Source: Aequorivita sp. HC6-5 (GTDB lineage: Bacteria; Bacteroidota; Bacteroidia; Flavobacteriales; Flavobacteriaceae). Taken from it: DNA of 64,000 bases. Positions 50,381 to 59,899 of this stretch are shown here, one piece after another (position 1 is the first letter of the stretch; each line of letters starts with the position of its first letter). The DNA is taken from the NCBI GenBank assembly GCA_905182755.1, contig CAJJCS010000003.1, positions 62,001-126,000 of the forward strand, given 5' to 3'. A program made the translations under genes and the position numbers. The notes below the pieces were generated by a model. It saw only the letters and a list, made by a program, of their open reading frames with translations, did no database searches and had not been told where the DNA came from.

Positions 50381-50896
50381 TTAATTTCCATAATAAACAC
50401 CTCTATTTACCCTAAAAGGATTCGTTCTATAATAAGGCCTTTGGTATCTATTTTGTAAAAATGGCATTCCTTGCTCTTTATACACATCATTGCGCACCCT
50501 GGTTTGGCCATCGCTAAATTCAAAACTTGTATTTCCGCCGTTACCTTGGATAGAAAATCCAAATTGTTTCTCTTTTAGTCTTGAGGTATCAAACTGTGAG
50601 TTATTATATGCAATGGTATTACTAGCCATTGCCATAGCAATATCTACAGGCTTGCCAGTAATTACTTGTGCTTATTGCATTTGTATTTAAAGTGTTTTGA
50701 TAACTTGGAGCTTCTCCAAGGGTAAAGGAGCTATTAATTTTATCAGGCATTTCATCCATAACAGACCCAATACTGGGTGGCACTACCAAGGTAGTTAGGG
50801 CCGATTAATGGTATAATACCTTGTTTCAAAATCATTTTGTGAAAAGGACATGCTAACACTAAAAAGTATCGCGATGATTGTAAATAGGTTTTTCAT
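50381..50896 (-). pseudogene. Secreted protein of unknown function, two frameshifts
   Basis: The ATG at 50896 gives MKNLFTIIAILFSVSMSFSQ, a clear signal peptide. Two frame breaks follow: one base missing near 50801 (after YYTINR, before LTTLVVPPS) and one extra near 50660 (before ITGKPVDIAMAMA). Rejoined, the protein is about 171 residues, with IGSVMDEMPDKINSSFTLGE and an Arg/Tyr-rich tail PFLQNRYQRPYYRTNPFR. I do not recognise the family. It is convergent with cvfB (six bases between stops) and divergent from menB. Confidence 0.6.
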
Positions 50897-50915
50897 AATT
50901 TGAAATTAAAGCATA

Positions 50916-50944
50916 TTGGTTCACATTGCTAATTGTTATATTTG
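50916..50944 (+). promoter_or_regulatory. Promoter of menB
   Basis: TTG (50916-50918) and TATATTTG (50937-50944) are separated by 18 bases, an excellent match to the Bacteroidota -33 TTG / -7 TAnnTTTG promoter. The menB ATG is 20 bases beyond. It also shows that menB is not read only from the upstream men genes. Confidence 0.6.
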
Positions 50945-50964
50945 AGCTAAAATACAAATCACTT

Positions 50965-51801
50965 ATGATACCCAACTGGAAAACCGTAAAAGAATACTCA
51001 GATATTACTTATAAAAAGTCTAATAACGTGGCCCGTATTGCATTTAATAGGCCAGAGGTCAGAAATGCTTTTAGACCAAAAACCACTTCTGAATTACTTG
51101 ACGCGCTACATGATGCCCAAGAAGATACTAGCATTGGGGTGGTTTTGTTATCTGGGGAGGGTCCCTCTAGTAAAGATGGGGTTTGGAGCTTTTGTAGTGG
51201 TGGAGACCAAAAGGCTAGGGGTGAAAAGGGCTATGTTGGAGATGATGGGTACCATAGATTAAATATTTTAGATGCTCAGCGTATGATACGTTTCATGCCA
51301 AAAGCGGTTATTTGTGTTGTCCCGGGTTGGGCTGTTGGTGGAGGTCACTCCCTGCACGTTGTGTGTGACATGACCTTGGCAAGTAAAGAGCATGCTATTT
51401 TTAAACAAACAGATGCAGATGTAACAAGCTTTGATGGGGGCTATGGTAGCGCTTATCTAGCCAAAATGGTGGGTCAAAAAAGAGCAAGAGAAATTTTCTT
51501 TTTAGGAAGAAACTATACTGCGCAAGAAGCCTTTGAAATGGGCATGGTTAACGCTGTGGTACCTCATGATTTATTAGAACAAACAGCCTTTGATTGGGCT
51601 CAAGAAGTTTTAGGTAAGTCTCCAACGTCTATAAAAATGTTGAAATTTGCGATGAATTTAACAGATGATGGTATGGTGGGTCAGCAAGTATTTGCTGGAG
51701 AAGCAACGCGTCTGGCTTACATGACAGATGAGGCTAAAGAAGGAAGAGATGCCTTTTTAGAAAAACGAGCGCCAAATTTTGAGAAGAAATGGCTGCCCTA
51801 G
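50965..51801 (+). CDS. menB: 1,4-dihydroxy-2-naphthoyl-CoA synthase
   Basis: Crotonase-fold enzyme that closes the naphthoquinone ring from o-succinylbenzoyl-CoA. The ATG at 50965 (MIPNWKTVKEYSDITYKK) is the normal start; an in-frame start 13 codons upstream overlaps the promoter. Signatures are FNRPEVRNAFRPKT, FCSGGDQKARG (oxyanion hole), VPGWAVGGGHSLHVVCDMTL and the C-terminal DAFLEKRAPNFEKKWLP. It is full length at 278 residues. It is separated from menD by cvfB and a minus-strand gene but still belongs to the cluster. Confidence 0.96.
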   Translation: MIPNWKTVKEYSDITYKKSNNVARIAFNRPEVRNAFRPKTTSELLDALHDAQEDTSIGVVLLSGEGPSSKDGVWSFCSGGDQKARGEKGYVGDDGYHRLNILDAQRMIRFMPKAVICVVPGWAVGGGHSLHVVCDMTLASKEHAIFKQTDADVTSFDGGYGSAYLAKMVGQKRAREIFFLGRNYTAQEAFEMGMVNAVVPHDLLEQTAFDWAQEVLGKSPTSIKMLKFAMNLTDDGMVGQQVFAGEATRLAYMTDEAKEGRDAFLEKRAPNFEKKWLP

Positions 51802-51858
51802 TTAATTGTTTACTATTTCTTGTAAAAAAACAATTAATTAAAATCCAATAAATTATAC

Positions 51859-52433
51859 ATGGAGTTTATAAGACAACATATTGAAGAAATCTCTGTTATT
51901 TCAGATTCAGATTGGGAGTATTTCTCTTCTAAACTTGTACTTAGAGTTTTTAAAAAACGCACTATTTTTTTAAAATACGGAGCCGTTGAAAATCATATTT
52001 CTTTTATAGATAAAGGTCTGGTTAGACTCTATATACCTAAAGAGTTAAAAGAAAAAGAAGTGACTTTTGGCTTTAGTTTCAAAAACCAATTTATAAGCGC
52101 CTACGACTCTTTTTTAACTCGAAGGGCTTCATTGTATGAGCTGGAAACCCTCTACGGATACTCACATGTATAGTATTTCTTATACATGATCTGCAAGCGG
52201 TATACCAGCACACGCAGTTTGGTAATTTAATAGGTAGGTTAACTGCTGAGCGTTTGTTTTTAATAAAATCTAAAAGAGAGCAATCTTTACTGAATTTAAC
52301 GGCAGAGCAGCACTATGTTTCTTTATTTGAAGAGCGTCCAGAACTTTTAAGTGTTATACCTCTAAAATATATAAGTTCTTATATTGGTGTAACTCCTCAG
52401 GCGCTAAGCCGAATAAGAAAACGTATTTATTGA
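51859..52433 (+). pseudogene. Crp/Fnr-family transcriptional regulator, two frameshifts
   Basis: The N-terminal cyclic-nucleotide-binding-like barrel (FKKRTIFLKYGAVENHISFI, FIDKGLVRLYI) is followed by a C-terminal winged helix (LKYISSYIGVTPQALSRIRK). Two extra bases, near 52153 (ELETL-TDTHMYSISY) and near 52184 (SISY-HDLQAVYQHTQ), break the frame; rejoined, it is about 190 residues, typical of the Bacteroidota Crp-like group. The barrel lacks a clear cAMP-binding cassette, so it probably senses something else. It stands 57 bases after menB and 57 before the desaturase gene, which it may control. Confidence 0.85.
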
Positions 52434-52490
52434 TTTAGGTTCATTGTTTACTGCTGCTACTACCTTTATTTTTGTAGTATAATTATTCTT

Positions 52491-53246
52491 ATGATCATAC
52501 TATTGTTTATTATCGTGCTTTGGTACGGCGGTCTTTTTTTTCAAACGTTTTTTCTTCACAGATATGCTGCACATCAAACCTACACCATGTCTAAAACTGT
52601 TGAGCGTATCACCTTTATTTTAACATGGGTTTTTCAAGGCTCAAATTACTTGAGCGCTTATGGATATGGGGTAATGCACAGGATGCATCATGCATATGCA
52701 GACACAGAAAAAGATCCACACTCACCAAAATATGATTTAAATATATTTTCTATGATGTGGAAAACTAAAAATATTTACTATCAAATTAACAAACAGCAAA
52801 TAGAAGTAGCTCCAAAATTTACCAAAAACGTTCCGCAGTGGAAACGTTTTGATGATTTTGCAAGCTCTTGGGTTTCTCGTTTGGCTTGGAGTATTGCCTA
52901 CTTCTCATTCTTTTTTGTGTACACCACTTCTTTTTGGCAATGGTTGTTATTTCCAGTTGTTTTATTGATGGCTCCAATACATGGTGTTATCATTAACTGG
53001 TATGCCCATATTTTTGGATATGTAAATTTCAAATCAAAAGATACTTCTAAAAACCTATTTAAATTTGATTTTTTAATGATGGGTGAGGGGTATCACAACA
53101 ATCATCACAAACATAGCAGTAGTCCTAATTTTGGAGGTGTGCGCTGGCATGAGATTGATGTTACCTATAAAATCATGCAGTTTTTAAACCTTGTTGGTAT
53201 CATACATTTAAAACCGAGCCCTTTGGTACTAAAAAGAGAGGTGTAG
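52491..53246 (+). CDS. Membrane fatty acid (acyl-CoA) desaturase
   Basis: A 251-residue integral membrane diiron desaturase. The three His boxes are HRYAAH (near residue 24), HRMHHAYAD (near 63) and HNNHHKHSS (near 203), and four hydrophobic helices lie in pairs between them. It resembles delta-9 acyl-CoA desaturases that introduce a double bond to adjust membrane fluidity. The nearby Crp-type gene is in the same direction; joint regulation by temperature or oxygen would be inference. Confidence 0.92.
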   Translation: MIILLFIIVLWYGGLFFQTFFLHRYAAHQTYTMSKTVERITFILTWVFQGSNYLSAYGYGVMHRMHHAYADTEKDPHSPKYDLNIFSMMWKTKNIYYQINKQQIEVAPKFTKNVPQWKRFDDFASSWVSRLAWSIAYFSFFFVYTTSFWQWLLFPVVLLMAPIHGVIINWYAHIFGYVNFKSKDTSKNLFKFDFLMMGEGYHNNHHKHSSSPNFGGVRWHEIDVTYKIMQFLNLVGIIHLKPSPLVLKREV

Positions 53247-53287
53247 TTTTAATTATATTTTTTGATGCTTTTTTGCATCAATTCATG

Positions 53288-55784
53288 TTACTTAGGTATG
53301 GTGAAGAAAAATGTAGTACCTACTGCTTTTTCAGACTCTATCCATATCTTACCTCCACCAGAGGTAATTATTTTTTTAATAATAAATAGTCCAATACCAC
53401 TGGAGTCTGTTCGGTTGTTTAGTTTTTTAAAGGCTTCAAAAACCAAATCATAGTGCTCTTGGTCAATCCCTATTCCATTGTCTTGGATAGAAAACTGGTA
53501 GAACCCGTTGTCTTCCTTCCAGTCTATATTAACAAATCCTTTTTTGGTTTGATCTCGGTATTTATATGCGTTTTCAATGAGGTTTTGAAATACCTGTCTT
53601 GCCTTTACTTCTGTTAAATTAATAACGGGTAATGGTTTTACCACATTGAAATTAAAATCACTTTTTTCGTTTTTAGTTAAAAAACTAATAATAGAATCAA
53701 CCACAGTTTGAAGTGGTAGTTGTTCTGTTGCTACTTTTCTGGAAGTTCTTATCTCTGTGTATTGTAATGTGCTCGAGATAAGCTTGTCCATATCCTTAAT
53801 AGCCTCTTCAACGGTATCTATATATCCTTGACTCTCTTTGTCTAAAGTCTCTGTATTGTCCTCTAAAAGCCAATTAATACAAGTTGAGATTGTTCTTAGA
53901 GGAGTTTTTAAATCATGTGATACTATATGGGCATAGTGAGAAAGCTCTTCATTTCTTACTGTTAAATCATTAATCAATGAATCTGCCTTTATATTTAACA
54001 TTTTTAATTCTGTAATATCTAGATGTATCCCAATAGATCCAATTATCTCTCCATTAATATTGGTGTTGGGTCCACCACTAATAAGCCAGTATTTTGTTTC
54101 TCCGGTTTTGGTTTGTATTTCCATCTCATACAAGTCGTTTTGTCCTTCTTGTCTTGATTTTACTTTTTGTTGCATGTACTCCTGTTTTTTCCCGTCCAAG
54201 AGGATTTCTCTGGCTTTAAATCCAATAAGTTCTTCAGGGCTATACCCACACATTTTTACAAAGGCATTATTTACATTTAATATAATTTCATTATTATCAA
54301 CCTCCATAAGGCCCAAATTCATGTTTTCTATAATGCTTTTGTACTTTTTGCTTTGAAACTCTAAGCTTTTGTCATAGTTTACAGTTAAAGTAACATCTTT
54401 ATAGGTCCAAAGATGTGCTATAGGTTTGCCATCTTTAAAAATTGGATTATAGTCACGAGATAAAATTCTGCCATCTTTTAACTCTAACATTTCATCTATA
54501 ACGGTTTTTCCACCTTTTGTAATTTCTTGTATTCTTTTAGAAAAAATATTTTCCTCCACAAACATGGTTTTTAGCATGTTACGTGCAGAATCACAATCTG
54601 TTCCTATAATATTAGAAATGTTTTCTACGGGTATTTTAAACATCTCTAAAAAAGCATTACTTACTTGTTCTATATAACCCTCTATTGATTCTATAGCCTT
54701 TGCATCTGAGGAGCTTTCAAAAATAAGTTGTAATCTATTTCTAGTTATATCCAGCTCTATTTCTTTATTAGATTTTTCAAGTTCGACGATGTTTTTTTTG
54801 AGGGTAACACTAATAAGAGAGGAGATTTGGGATAAGAAGTCTAGCTGTGTTTTTTTGAAAAAGTTTTTGTCTGGATGTTCTGCGTCTATAATGGCAATTA
54901 ACTCATTGTCCAACAAAATAGGAACTGTTATTTCTGAAAGTCTATTTTGATCATCAACAATATAATCTATGTTTTTACTAGTATTGTTGACTATAATTCC
55001 TTTTTTGTTTTGAGCCACTTTACCTACAACACCCTCTCCAAAATTTATTTGTAATGCATTTTCTATATTGTTTTGATTGTCTAGCTTTTGATTTGTTGCA
55101 GCTATTTGAATTAACTTTTTTTCTATAACAGCATAGAAAACACAATCATCGGTGCCCAAATAATCTGAGATAATATTTACAATATTGTTGCCATTTTCAA
55201 AAATATTTGGATTTTCTAAAAGTTTTTTTAAGATTAAACTTTCGGTGACTATTATTTCTTGTTGTTCTTTTAATTTTTGTTCTACAAAGATGTTGTTTAG
55301 TGATATCTCTAATGATAGTTTGATAGGCATAGGCCTGATTATCAGAATTTCTAAGAACACTAGCCTTAATGTTCACAAATTTTCTTTCTCTTTTTCTATT
55401 AATAAAGTCAAATAAAAATTCTTTCGTTTTATTCTCAGGAGAATATGAATTAAACGTAAAAAGCTTTTTTAATTTTTTTAGATAGCTACCTTTAAAATCA
55501 TTTATACTACTTGGCGCGTCTTTTTTGTCAATCCCTATTAATTTTAATGCCTCTTTGTTTATTTTTAATATGTTCATATCAAAATCAAACACAATCAATG
55601 CATCCACTAAATTATCAATAAGGTTTTTTTGAAATTCTTCTTTTTGTATAATGTCTTGTGTAAGACTTTGGTTGCTATCGTAGAGTTCCCTGAGCCTATT
55701 TTCAATAATACCCTCAGCAATTTCTTTAGCTTTTCTCTCTCTTTGAAGCGCTCTTGTTAGAATTTCAATTTTTTTACTTAACAC
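53288..55784 (-). pseudogene. PAS/GAF sensor histidine kinase of the H-NOX operon, one frameshift
   Basis: A cytoplasmic hybrid sensor. An N-terminal coiled coil (ALQRERKAKEIAEGIIENRL) leads to a first PAS domain, then a GAF domain (GEGVVGKVAQNKKGIIVNN), two more PAS domains (SIIENMNLGLMEVDNNEIIL; GSIGIHLDITELK) and a HisKA/HATPase core: phospho-acceptor His in HIVSHDLKTPLRTIST, N box NLIENAYKYRD, G boxes DNGIGI and GIGLFIIKKI. No transmembrane helix is seen. One extra base near 55287 breaks DITKQHLVEQKLKEQQ. Corrected length is about 831 residues. It follows the H-NOX and response-regulator genes, so H-NOX probably controls its activity. Confidence 0.9.
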
Positions 55785-55877
55785 AATACAGGTGGGTTAT
55801 AAGAATGTAAAATTAATAAATGAGGCAAATTAGCAAAACATAAAGCTACAGGAAATTATTATATAATAGCTTTTGGA

Positions 55878-56421
55878 TTAACTCAATATTTCTATATGAA
55901 ATTTAATACTACCATCGTTATTATAATTTTCCTCCATAGTCACTTTACCTTTTACCTTGAAAAAATCTAAAGTTTCTCTTCATAAGGCCAATAGCAAAAT
56001 AGGTAAGGCCTCTAGAGGAAGTATATATTAACGTTAATGTGTTCTTTGTTTGTTCTACAACAGAAAATGTAGGCAACTCAGCATCTTCATATAGTTTTTT
56101 AACTTCGATATGAATATGACTTTCAATACCAGCTAATAAATCTAAGGGTTTTGAATATTTTTCGATTATGTAAGAATGTTTTCCTATGAGGTATGGAAAT
56201 ACAAACCTACCAAAGGCTTCTAATAAAACTTGAGGTGCAATGCCTGTCTTTTTTGAAACGTATGTTAAAAGCGTTACAAGTTCATCAAACTCATAACTAT
56301 TAAAGGCAGAATAAACACCTTCTGAGGCTAAGTCACACTCTTCTATCATTTCATCCACCATTTCAAGGCTATTAGATGTTTCCACAAAATCTAGAAAATT
56401 AGTAAAAATAAATCCTTTCAT
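55878..56421 (-). pseudogene. H-NOX haem-based nitric oxide/oxygen sensor, frameshift near the end
   Basis: A stand-alone haem-nitric-oxide/oxygen binding domain. The start MKGFIFTNFLDFVETS overlaps the stop of the response regulator (ATGA). The proximal haem His is in SHIHIEVKKLYEDAELP (His 104), and the haem-propionate motif YxSxR is YTSSR (Tyr 133, Ser 135, Arg 137). One extra T in a run at 55960-55965 shifts the last 25 residues; corrected, the tail is FFKVKGKVTMEENYNNDGS and length about 180. I see no distal Tyr that would mark an oxygen-binding type, so NO is the likelier ligand; that is inference. Confidence 0.88.
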
Positions 56422-56828
56422 GATTTGTTTCGATAAGAGTTGTTCCAATAATCTGCAATTGTAATTAGATTGCTTTTATATATTGAGAAATCAATATGTT
56501 TTACATAGTAACCACTTATCCCTATTGATTTTAATGTTTTGTAATCTTCAATATTTGAACTTGTAGTGTGCACAACAACTGGTATTTGTTTTAATGTATC
56601 ATCTTTCTTTATAATTTCAAGAAATTCTATGCCATTCATTATTGGCATGTTTATATCAAGTATTATAAAACATGGTAGGTGTTCAGGCCCCTCTATTTTT
56701 GACAACAGCTCTATTGCCTCCAATCCATTTTCTGCACTACTTATAATAGCATCAGGGATATGTTTGCTGTAGATCTTTCTTTATCCCTCACAACAATTTT
56801 ATTGTCCTCAACTAAGGTAATCCTGCAT
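56418..56828 (-). pseudogene. Single-domain response regulator, three single-base insertions at the start
   Basis: A CheY-like receiver without output domain. Rejoined from the ATG at 56828 it reads MQ-ITLVEDNKIVVRD-KKDLQQTYP-PDAIISSAENGLEAIELL, joined across extra bases near 56822, 56781 and 56756. The acidic pocket is VEDN, the phospho-acceptor Asp is in IILDINMPIMNGIEFL, and the conserved Thr/Lys are in HTTSSN and YYVKHIDF. About 136 residues. It begins the operon with H-NOX and the PAS kinase and is the natural target of that kinase. Three insertions within 67 bases is an extreme local density. Confidence 0.78.
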
Positions 56829-56871
56829 AATAATATTTACAACGAACCTCATACTGTTTTCTTTTCATTTA

Positions 56872-58686
56872 TTATTCTTTAATAAACCTTAAAGTAGTCT
56901 CAACACTTGTAGCTGTATTGTTTACTACAATAAAATATATTCCAACAGTATATTGTGAAACAGAGATTACTTCTTTATTTGCCTGAAGGGTCCCTTCTTG
57001 TAATAATTGTCCAAAAGTATTATAAACGCGGTATGAAGAAATATCATTTGTATTTCCAATGCTCAGTGTAATTTCGTTGTTTGCAGGATTTGGATATAAG
57101 GAAATAGTACTTAAGAAAGCATCACTAGTAGACAGTTCTTCACCAATACTTATCTCTGTTATCTCACTACCTTCAAATTCACCTCCATCAATTACAATAT
57201 CTCCATTGTCTGCAGTTAAGCTATAAAATCCATCTCCGAATTCACAGCAAATACCGTCTCCGTAAGAATCAAAAATTTCAAACTCATAACAATTGTCTGG
57301 CACAACCCCAAAGGCTTCTATAAATGTTGTGTTATCATCTGATTGGTTGTAACTATCAGAATATAAAACAGCACCTCCAATTTCTCTAAACTCCCAAGAA
57401 GTTTCTTCTGCCCAATTATCAGTCAATAATTCTAAAGTGACTTGCTGTGTTATATATTCATTACCATTACCACCAATATCAAAAGATGTTGTCGCGTTAT
57501 TGTTTTGAGTATTTTGATCAATAACACCATTGACAGAAACAAGTACTGCGTTGAAAACGTATGATCCCTCTGTCAAATCAATTGGGTCTAGTGTAAAGGT
57601 TTGAGTTTCATTTTGAGTTAAGGTGCCATTAAAGTTGATTGTTTGTATATCACCATCATTAATTTGCCATGTCATTTGGGCAACTGTAATATTATTTAAT
57701 CCAAAATTAGTAAGACTCACAGATGGAGTTATTATCGTATCACCACAGTTGGTTTCTGGAACATTTACAGAGATAGCTGCGTCTAGATCTAATACAACTA
57801 TATTATTGTCAATATAATTTTGAAAGAAGAGCCAAGCCTGTTCTCCAGCCTCAATGTCCATATTACCGCCGCTACCAGGCCAGTCATGACCTCCACCTAC
57901 AACTTTATAGTACCAAACTTCATTTTGATTGACACCATATATATATTTTTCACTTACTATAAAGCTACCATCAGAGGTATCGGTATCAGGCACAGAACCT
58001 TCTACTAGTGTAGTGCAGCCGTTCTTTTCTACAAAATAATCAATGGTATCTGCAATACTAGGGTAGGAGCCCCATCCATCATTATTATCTGGATCTCCTG
58101 CAAGGGGAGTTACCCCATCTTGTGATCCATGAATTTCAAACATTGGTATTCCAGGAGCAGCATCACACTGGTCTAAAATATCTTGTAATATCATACCAGC
58201 TACTGGTGCAACAGCTTTAAAAGTATCATACGCTTGGCAGGCAAGCATATAGCACATCTCTCCGCCGTTAGACATACCCGTTGCAAAAGTATAATCTGGG
58301 TTTAACCCGTTGGTTTGCTGCAGGTATTGTGTCAGTTGAGTTAGATACCCAACATCATCTACAGTTTCATTTTGATGAAATGCATAGCCTACATTCCAAA
58401 ATCTATTTCCTCCATCGTCTACCGTACCCCTTGGGTAACAAACTGCAAAACCGTATTGGTCTGCAAATTGATTCATTTCAGAATAATTTCTAATACTATT
58501 TGCATCACCACCATATCCATGCATTACAATAACTAATGGCATTTGCTGATTTAAGTTTTCAGGCTCATAATAAATATACTGTCTTGTATCACCATCGTGC
58601 TCAAAATCTGTATACTGGGCTTGGATTTCTAGGCTAAATAATATGCTAAAAACCAATAACATAAGGAAGGTATATTTTTGTTTCAT
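56872..58686 (-). CDS. T9SS-exported CE1/PHB-depolymerase-like esterase
   Basis: A 604-residue extracellular hydrolase. After the signal peptide (MLLVFSILFSLEIQAQ), the alpha/beta hydrolase domain shows PLVIVMHGYGGDANSIRNYS, nucleophile Ser in ATGMSNGGEMCY (near residue 144), Asp in EIHGSQDGVTP and His in GGGHDWPG. This is the LpqC/feruloyl-esterase type. A region of beta-sandwich character (about 305-500) with IGGNGNEYITQQVTLELL follows, then a type A sorting tail (SLYPNPANNEITLSIGN ... TLRFIKE) directing type IX export. It may release ester groups from plant or algal polysaccharide or degrade polyester; the substrate is unknown. Frame intact. Confidence 0.88.
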   Translation of the reverse strand: MKQKYTFLMLLVFSILFSLEIQAQYTDFEHDGDTRQYIYYEPENLNQQMPLVIVMHGYGGDANSIRNYSEMNQFADQYGFAVCYPRGTVDDGGNRFWNVGYAFHQNETVDDVGYLTQLTQYLQQTNGLNPDYTFATGMSNGGEMCYMLACQAYDTFKAVAPVAGMILQDILDQCDAAPGIPMFEIHGSQDGVTPLAGDPDNNDGWGSYPSIADTIDYFVEKNGCTTLVEGSVPDTDTSDGSFIVSEKYIYGVNQNEVWYYKVVGGGHDWPGSGGNMDIEAGEQAWLFFQNYIDNNIVVLDLDAAISVNVPETNCGDTIITPSVSLTNFGLNNITVAQMTWQINDGDIQTINFNGTLTQNETQTFTLDPIDLTEGSYVFNAVLVSVNGVIDQNTQNNNATTSFDIGGNGNEYITQQVTLELLTDNWAEETSWEFREIGGAVLYSDSYNQSDDNTTFIEAFGVVPDNCYEFEIFDSYGDGICCEFGDGFYSLTADNGDIVIDGGEFEGSEITEISIGEELSTSDAFLSTISLYPNPANNEITLSIGNTNDISSYRVYNTFGQLLQEGTLQANKEVISVSQYTVGIYFIVVNNTATSVETTLRFIKE

Positions 58687-58858
58687 TTTTTATAATTAAG
58701 ATATGATTTTACAATGTACTAATTAAATCTTTTTAACTGTTTTAAAGTGGTGTTTGTTTTTAAAGTACATCAAAGCCAAGAATTATTACCATCAACGGTA
58801 ATCCATTTGATTTTAGCAGCAATTATCTTCTTAATCACAAGTGTACTTTTATATGCCC

Positions 58859-59779
58859 TTAAGACGCCTTTTGTTTGTTTAAAGAATTCGGTAAGGGGTT
58901 TTTCTCGTAATTATTGTGTATGGCTATTATTGCCAATCCAAATAATACTGCAACAACTATTAAGATAGTACTTATTAAGCCACTTACTCCAAAAGACATT
59001 CTAATTAATATGGTAGAGATAACAAAACCAGAATTTCTAATAATTTTATGGAATTGATCTGTATAGAAGAAAGAGATTAAAAGCAGTACAACATCCACTA
59101 GTATAAGTACCGTAAAAAATTGATCAAAAAATAAATTATTGATGCTTTCAAAAGAAGGTATTGTACTGCTTGAAATAGATAGCCCTGCAGACCAATCAAT
59201 AAGGGTGTACAATGCCATGGTAAAAAATAAAGGCACTAGAATTATTGCGATTAATTTTTTTCTTTTTACAAACCGTTGAATCACATTGTTTTCTCCAATG
59301 GCTTTAATTGTTTTTAATCTCCCTTGTTTTTGAAATAAAAAGATTAAGTAAAATAACAGTAATGATGCCAATAAATCATAGGTAAACTGAAGATCCCCTT
59401 TTATTTCAAACCAATTTGCAGAAAGCTCAAGAGTAGATAGGTCTTTAAATAATTTACGAATAATTATAAGGGTAATAATCTCGTATTGTTTCGTTATATA
59501 GGTTGTGAAAGACTTTGGCAAGTAATATATAAGTAGATATACCTCATATATCAAAATGAAAGAAAAAGGAGTATAAACGGCAGATATGGGGTTTGTTAGT
59601 AGTTCTGAGTTTAAGGGTTGCGCTAAAAAATCAAACTTTATCAAGTAGATAATTACTACCAGATGAATAAAAAAACTAAACAGCGCCAGTTTAAGTATTA
59701 TTTTTTCAGCCTTAGCTCTTGTTTCCTCAGAAAGAAACATATCAAAAATGTAGGGCATTATGTTTCTTTTGGTATTCAT
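58859..59779 (-). CDS. Multi-pass membrane protein, unknown function
   Basis: A 306-residue protein with about seven hydrophobic helices. After a cytoplasmic start (DMFLSEETRAKAEKIILK) come helices near 30-50, 72-90 and 140-155, and four more from 175 to the end. The conserved-looking segment FILIYEVYLLIYYLPKSFTT and RKLFKDLSTLELSANWFEIK mark a family I have seen in flavobacteria but cannot name. The C-terminus is basic. A small plus-strand open frame overlapping its end is judged spurious. The gap of 172 bases to the esterase start holds no gene. Confidence 0.72.
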   Translation of the reverse strand: MNTKRNIMPYIFDMFLSEETRAKAEKIILKLALFSFFIHLVVIIYLIKFDFLAQPLNSELLTNPISAVYTPFSFILIYEVYLLIYYLPKSFTTYITKQYEIITLIIIRKLFKDLSTLELSANWFEIKGDLQFTYDLLASLLLFYLIFLFQKQGRLKTIKAIGENNVIQRFVKRKKLIAIILVPLFFTMALYTLIDWSAGLSISSSTIPSFESINNLFFDQFFTVLILVDVVLLLISFFYTDQFHKIIRNSGFVISTILIRMSFGVSGLISTILIVVAVLFGLAIIAIHNNYEKNPLPNSLNKQKAS

Positions 59780-59899
59780 CTTGAGTTATTTTAAAGCTAA
59801 ATATGAAAATAAGTTACTTCTATGAACCCCTAAATTAGGCAATAAAAACCTAATCAAAAAAATTAGGATACTCTATATAACAATTTGCATGTTAGATTG

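Noticed and set aside
58747-58968. Plus-strand ORF of 73 codons overlapping the membrane protein gene
   Set aside because: Its second half is antisense to the longer, hydrophobic-pattern-conserving minus-strand gene, and it lacks a promoter or recognisable protein.
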